DNA of 64,000 nucleotides from Mucilaginibacter flavus. Its GTDB lineage: Bacteria; Bacteroidota; Bacteroidia; Sphingobacteriales; Sphingobacteriaceae. The DNA lies in NCBI RefSeq assembly GCF_030409315.1, contig NZ_JAUFPS010000028.1:310001-374000 (forward strand), in the 5' to 3' direction. Positions 60,192 to 64,000 of this stretch are shown here, piece by piece. The notes beneath the pieces were generated by a model. The model saw only the letters and a program-made list of their open reading frames with translations. It was not told where the DNA came from and made no database searches. Positions within the stretch are counted from its first letter, which is position 1. The number at the start of each line of letters is the position of its first letter. Both the position numbers and the translations under genes were made by a program.

Positions 60192-61418
60192 TTATCGGTT
60201 AGATACAATCAGCAGGTCGAGGTCTTTACAAGGAATAGAAAAGCGCTCGCCAATGTGTTTATTGGTGAGTTGCCCCTGGTAAATATATACGGCCGAACGC
60301 ACGCCCGATTTTTGCCAGATCACGTTTTTAATACCGCCCTGTTCGCCAATGTCGAGCAAAATGGGAGCAAAAATATTAGTGAGCGCATAGGTGGCTGTGC
60401 GGGCAACCCTTGAAGCGATGTTAGGCACGCAGTAATGGATCACATCGTATTTACGAAACACCGGGTGGGTATGGTTGGTAACCTCGGATGTTTCAAAACA
60501 GCCACCCTGGTCGATACTTACATCAATCACCACCGAATCGCGTTTCATGCGGCTTACCGTGGCTTCTGAAATAAGCATTGGGCTGCGACCATCCTCTGCA
60601 CGGATAGCTCCGATAGCTACATCGCAGGTAGTAATCGCTTTTTCTAACACAATAGGTTGCACAACAGATGTAAAAACGCGTGCCCCTATATTATTCTGCA
60701 AACGGCGAAGCTTGTATATGGATGGATCGAAAACTTTTACTTCGGCACCTAAGGAAATAGCTGTACGGGCGGCATATTCGCCAACGGTACCGGCACCTAA
60801 TATTACAATTTCTGTTGGTGGCACACCGGTGATGCCGCCCAGCATCAGTCCTTTACCTTCAAAAACATTGCTCAAATATTCGGCGGCTATGAGTATAGAG
60901 GTGGCACCCACAATTTCGCTCATGGCACGCACTACGGTTAATGAGCCGCCCTCGTCAAGCAGGTGTTCAAAGCAAAGCGCGGTAACATTTTTTTTCATGA
61001 GGGCATGCAGGCAATCGGCCTTCAGGGTAGCCAGCTGCAACGCCGAGATCAGGATTTGCCCGTGTTTCATCATTTCAATTTCCTGCGTGGTTGGCGGGGC
61101 AATTTTAATGATGATATCGGCTTCGTAAACGGTTTTGGTATCGTAAACAATAAGGGCACCCTGTTCGCTGTAATCTTTATCGCTAAAGTTGGCGGCCTGC
61201 CCGGCGTTGCTCTCCAGCATTACCCTATGACCGTTGTTTACCAACAGGGCTACAGAAAGCGGCGTGAGCGGGATTCGGTTTTCCTGGAACGAAACCTCCT
61301 TGGGAATGCCAATAAACAGTTGATTTTTTTTGCTTTTTACCTCCAGCATCGACTCCTGGGGTTGCATCAATGCCTGTTTGGCTATATCTGAAAACCCGCT
61401 GATTATCCCTGAACTCAT
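60192..61418 (-). CDS. ald: Alanine dehydrogenase
   Basis: 408 residues. NAD-dependent oxidative deamination of L-alanine. N-terminal AlaDh_PNT domain (IGIPKEVSFQENRIPLTP) and NAD-binding domain with ILGAGTVGEYAARTA. Conserved DVSIDQGGCFETS, THPVFRKYDVIHYCVPNI. The extra ~30 residues before the IGIPKE start occur in Bacteroidota homologues. Downstream of tsaE (53 bases) and upstream of the dipeptidase. Confidence 0.92.
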   Translation of the reverse strand: MSSGIISGFSDIAKQALMQPQESMLEVKSKKNQLFIGIPKEVSFQENRIPLTPLSVALLVNNGHRVMLESNAGQAANFSDKDYSEQGALIVYDTKTVYEADIIIKIAPPTTQEIEMMKHGQILISALQLATLKADCLHALMKKNVTALCFEHLLDEGGSLTVVRAMSEIVGATSILIAAEYLSNVFEGKGLMLGGITGVPPTEIVILGAGTVGEYAARTAISLGAEVKVFDPSIYKLRRLQNNIGARVFTSVVQPIVLEKAITTCDVAIGAIRAEDGRSPMLISEATVSRMKRDSVVIDVSIDQGGCFETSEVTNHTHPVFRKYDVIHYCVPNIASRVARTATYALTNIFAPILLDIGEQGGIKNVIWQKSGVRSAVYIYQGQLTNKHIGERFSIPCKDLDLLIVSNR

Positions 61419-61471
61419 GTATGTGTTTTTTTCTGGCTGATGAAGATAAGAAAAAAGGAACTATCCTGAAA

Positions 61472-61888
61472 CTAAATATTTTCGACCGTTATCTGCCTTG
61501 CGCCATCGTCTAAAACCTTAATGCTAACGTTGCTGTAATGCATGGGCAGCAGGTCCGGAATTTTCTCGGGCCATTCAATAAAGCACCAGGCACCGGCATA
61601 AAAATACTCTTCATAACCCATATCCAGGGCTTCTGTTTGATCTTTAAGCCGATAAAAATCAAAATGGAAAATTTTATTGGCAGCGATGTGATATTCATTC
61701 ACTATCGAAAACGTAGGGCTGCTGATGTTATCAGTGGTGCCCAAAGCTTTGCATAGCTCTTTAATGAGTGTGGTTTTCCCCGCGCCCATATCGCCATAAA
61801 ATAAAAAGATTTTATTGGTACCGGCGTGCTCAATAATGGTCCGCGCGGCATCGGGCAGGTTGGTTATGGATGGTATGGTTAGTTGCAT
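61472..61888 (-). CDS. tsaE: tRNA threonylcarbamoyladenosine biosynthesis ATPase TsaE
   Basis: 138 residues. Walker A GDMGAGKTTLIKELCK, then SSPTFSIVNEYH, FHFDFYRLKD and FIEWPEKIPDLLP. TsaE works with TsaB and TsaD to make t6A37 in tRNAs. First gene of the likely tsaE-ald-dipeptidase-brkB unit; no tsaB/D nearby. Confidence 0.94.
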   Translation of the reverse strand: MQLTIPSITNLPDAARTIIEHAGTNKIFLFYGDMGAGKTTLIKELCKALGTTDNISSPTFSIVNEYHIAANKIFHFDFYRLKDQTEALDMGYEEYFYAGAWCFIEWPEKIPDLLPMHYSNVSIKVLDDGARQITVENI

Positions 61889-62278
61889 AAGCCCCCTCTA
61901 AATCTCTCCCTGTAGGGGAGACTTTTCATTAATGTTTTTTAAAGCCCTTTTTTTCGGGGCGGATTCGGTGGGCCTAATTTAATCAAATATTTTCAACCAA
62001 CACCTTTGGGGAAGTTGGCGCATTAACTACTTACGCCATAGCACACTATTTATTATTGTAAAGCGGCTATTTAACAATATTTAGCACTCTTTAACATAAA
62101 ATAACTATTGAATATTTAAAACAGCAATACTATTGCAATAGTAAATCATAATAATAACCCATAGCTAAAAAAACCAATATTGCCGATGATGAAAAGTTAA
62201 AACATAATACACAATCACAACACCTTTCCAAGCAAAATTTAATCCTGCACGGTGCTTTTGCGCCAATAACAAAAAAAT
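61889..62278. other. AT-rich intergenic region
   Basis: No gene and no clear TAnnTTTG promoter. The CCCCTCTAAATCTCTCCCTG segment at 61893 is a variant of the GC-rich repeat also seen near 48070 and 49680. The right part is AT-rich with GCAATA words. It should hold the promoter of the glycosyltransferase-like gene. Confidence 0.4.
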
Positions 62279-63334
62279 ATGAATGCTATTTATGGAACAT
62301 TTAATATTGAAATGCTGCCTGCCAATACTATTAATGTTACAGATAAAATAAAATCTTATATTAAGGGGAATATACTTGAAATTCCGAAGCAAACAAATTG
62401 GGGCCAGCTGTTGGGGAGTGGCGATCAAAAACAAAGAAGCTATTTGCAGATAACCGCAAATGGCCGTGTCTACAGCATCCTTGATGATGATTATACAGAA
62501 AATATAAAAATTGACTTTTCGGCAAAAGTCAATACTGTAAAAATAGTATACTATATATACATCAGCCCAAATTCTAACTGGCGGGCAATTATTTCGGGCC
62601 AGTTATTTCAACTAAAAAGCATAGGTATTTTAGCTGAAGCAGATCTTTATGTTCATGTTACCGATAGCTACAATTACACTAAAGAAGTAAATACACTCAT
62701 AAAAAGCATTGTTCCTGATGCTATTATTACCACATCGGTTAAAAACCAGTATGAATACCCGGGCATAAAGCTGCTGCATGACCTGGCGACACAACACCCC
62801 GACAACAAATTCCTGTATTTTCATAGTAAGGGGATGACACATAATATCCATTCAAGGTCACTTGAAGAAATTATGCTGTTCACAAAAACATTTGAAAACT
62901 GGCGCAGGAATTTGCAATTTTTAAATAAACCAGGAATTGAAAAAGTAGGCTTATTTCCATCGGCAGAAGGGTGGATCTGGTACAACTTCTGGTATGCCAA
63001 CGGTAAATATCTTTCAGACTTACCTGTACCCGAGATATCCGATTTCAGATATTATTATGAGTCGTGGCTTGCAGGTGCAGATGAGAACCACGCAGAACCG
63101 GCTACCGATTGCCATAATCTCTTCGAAATAAAAAATGTTACTCAAAACTATTTTACGCCTGTGGAGGCCGACGTTTACAAGCAAAACGTTATGGAAAAGC
63201 TTTTCTCCCATGCCGAGGCTAAAGAAATACGCCTGGTGCGGAGCGCCTTTATGATTTATGCGCAATTAAAGATCGATTCGTTTTTTAAACTTTTCAGGAA
63301 AAGAAACTTCCTGGGTTTAGTAAAAAGCTACTAA
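62279..63334 (+). CDS. Glycosyltransferase-like protein
   Basis: 351 residues, no signal peptide. Seen: KIVYYIYISPNSNWRAIISGQL, YVHVTDSYNYTKEVNTLI, the DxD-free KFLYFHSKGMTH, GWIWYNFWYANGKYL and RYYYESWLAG. These blocks recur in uncharacterised glycosyltransferase-like proteins of capsule or surface glycan loci. A strict GT family cannot be assigned by eye. It ends at a perfect bidirectional terminator. Confidence 0.6.
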   Translation: MNAIYGTFNIEMLPANTINVTDKIKSYIKGNILEIPKQTNWGQLLGSGDQKQRSYLQITANGRVYSILDDDYTENIKIDFSAKVNTVKIVYYIYISPNSNWRAIISGQLFQLKSIGILAEADLYVHVTDSYNYTKEVNTLIKSIVPDAIITTSVKNQYEYPGIKLLHDLATQHPDNKFLYFHSKGMTHNIHSRSLEEIMLFTKTFENWRRNLQFLNKPGIEKVGLFPSAEGWIWYNFWYANGKYLSDLPVPEISDFRYYYESWLAGADENHAEPATDCHNLFEIKNVTQNYFTPVEADVYKQNVMEKLFSHAEAKEIRLVRSAFMIYAQLKIDSFFKLFRKRNFLGLVKSY

Positions 63335-63362
63335 CAGGGCCACAAGTATCGCATTCAATTAT

Positions 63363-63401
63363 AAAACAGAAAACCCCGCCAAAAGCGGGGTTTTCTGTTT
63401 T
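63363..63401. terminator. Bidirectional rho-independent terminator
   Basis: AAAACAGAAAACCCCGC (63363-63379) and GCGGGGTTTTCTGTTTT (63385-63401) form a perfect 17-bp stem with a 5-base loop. A- and T-runs on both sides let it serve both convergent genes. Confidence 0.92.
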
Positions 63402-63415
63402 ATTGCATTAACAGG

Positions 63416-64000
63416 CTATGATTTCTTCCCGGTATTAAAACCAAAAGGGACCACCACTTTAAAGCTGATGTTGCGGCCCATATTAAAAATGCCGCGCTGC
63501 ACGCCTGGCGCGGTTACCGCGTTATCAAAATATTTTAACCGACTCATGTTTGATTGATAGTTAACATTGGCCAGGTTGGTACCTTCCACAAAAATCTTTA
63601 ACACAGGCTCGCCCGCTTTGTTCACGATGTTGCCACCAAAGCCAGCGCTTAACAGGTTATAACCAGCAGTGTAGGTTTCGGTGCCATAAGCTGCAAAGAA
63701 ACGATCCTGGGCGCTGTAGTGGTCAAAACCAACAAAGGCGTACAGACTTTTAAAGCTGCCAAAACCACCATTGAAGGTTCCGCGTAACTCAGAGTGGGTA
63801 TGCAAAGGTGGGATGAACGGCAGGTGTTTCAAACTATCGGCTACCGGGCCGCCATTGCCTTTGTTTACGCCATAAGTTAAGCTCATGGCATTTTCAAAAT
63901 GCAGCCATGGTATTGGGTGTAAATCAACATTCACCTCGCCACCATAAATCTGGGCTTTGCTTTGTACATAGGTAAAGGTGTTGTAACCCTGGGTAATTAC
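63416..64000 (-). CDS. TonB-dependent receptor, C-terminal end (cut by window edge)
   Basis: At least 194 residues, entering the window in frame at 64000. Amphipathic strands: VNVDLHPIPWLHFENAMSLTYG, THSELRGTFNGG, FVGFDHYSA, NLLSAGFGGNIV, KIFVEGTNLANVNYQSNMSRLKYFD and GRNISFKVVVPFGFN. This is the last part of a TonB-dependent outer-membrane beta-barrel. Ligand unknown. It converges on the glycosyltransferase-like gene. Confidence 0.82.
   Translation of the reverse strand, partial: VITQGYNTFTYVQSKAQIYGGEVNVDLHPIPWLHFENAMSLTYGVNKGNGGPVADSLKHLPFIPPLHTHSELRGTFNGGFGSFKSLYAFVGFDHYSAQDRFFAAYGTETYTAGYNLLSAGFGGNIVNKAGEPVLKIFVEGTNLANVNYQSNMSRLKYFDNAVTAPGVQRGIFNMGRNISFKVVVPFGFNTGKKS

Noticed and set aside
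60475..61128. 217-codon plus-strand ORF
   Set aside because: It is antisense to the well-supported alanine dehydrogenase gene and has no family features.

Overview
The window looks like chromosomal DNA of a Bacteroidota bacterium of the Sphingobacteriaceae type, most like Mucilaginibacter or Pedobacter. The reasons are TAnnTTTG promoter elements, almost no Shine-Dalgarno sequences, and Bacteroidota-typical families: DUF5686 with a carboxypeptidase-like N-terminal domain, a TonB-dependent receptor, FISUMP and DUF3857 proteins, a PheS with a cysteine-rich insertion, and an HU/TPR/small basic protein/RNase G cluster. I saw no rRNA, tRNA, CRISPR array, prophage or intact insertion sequence. The genus is inference.

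Layout. 0-7 kb is housekeeping: a truncated acyl desaturase, a serine hydrolase, ssb, mutY, HU, a TPR protein, a 29-residue very basic peptide and rng. 7.8-13.95 kb is an accessory locus: two unknown proteins, a multi-pass membrane protein, a NarL-type sensor kinase and response regulator, a cysteine-containing unknown protein, and three tandem paralogues resembling the AidA/PixA inclusion-body family. Three of its genes are preceded by the same 26-nt leader element. 14-26 kb holds a DUF5686 protein, kbl, a toxin-antitoxin pair coupled to pheS, a TetR regulator, a small acidic ORF behind a strong operator-like dyad, a Cys/Met-metabolism PLP enzyme and two overlapping envelope protein genes. 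26-36 kb holds rsgA, hflX, three DUF3857/transglutaminase-like proteins (two with lost catalytic residues), aat and ruvC. 36-50 kb is mostly peptidases (S9, PepT, M14, rhomboid, aminopeptidase P) with two GNAT enzymes, a dipeptide epimerase and a carotenoid-type desaturase. Together these suggest strong peptide scavenging and cell-wall peptide recycling.

49.8-56.3 kb is a second accessory region: a Fic protein, an AT-rich two-gene cassette (nucleotidyltransferase-like plus methyltransferase fusion, and a P-loop kinase-like ATPase), a membrane protein, a degraded gene filled with hairpin repeats, a (TG)15 microsatellite, a FISUMP lipoprotein, and two copies of a ~115-bp element with terminal inverted repeats. 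56-64 kb returns to ordinary genes: a Crp/Fnr regulator, an NAD-dependent epimerase, a BrkB-type membrane protein, a VanX-type dipeptidase, alanine dehydrogenase, tsaE, a glycosyltransferase-like protein and the C-terminal end of a TonB-dependent receptor.

The best candidates for undescribed biology are the 7.8-13.95 kb locus with its shared leader element and the 50.8-52.7 kb NTase-MTase/ATPase cassette. Intergenic regions carry many short inverted and dispersed repeats, several occurring more than once in the window.
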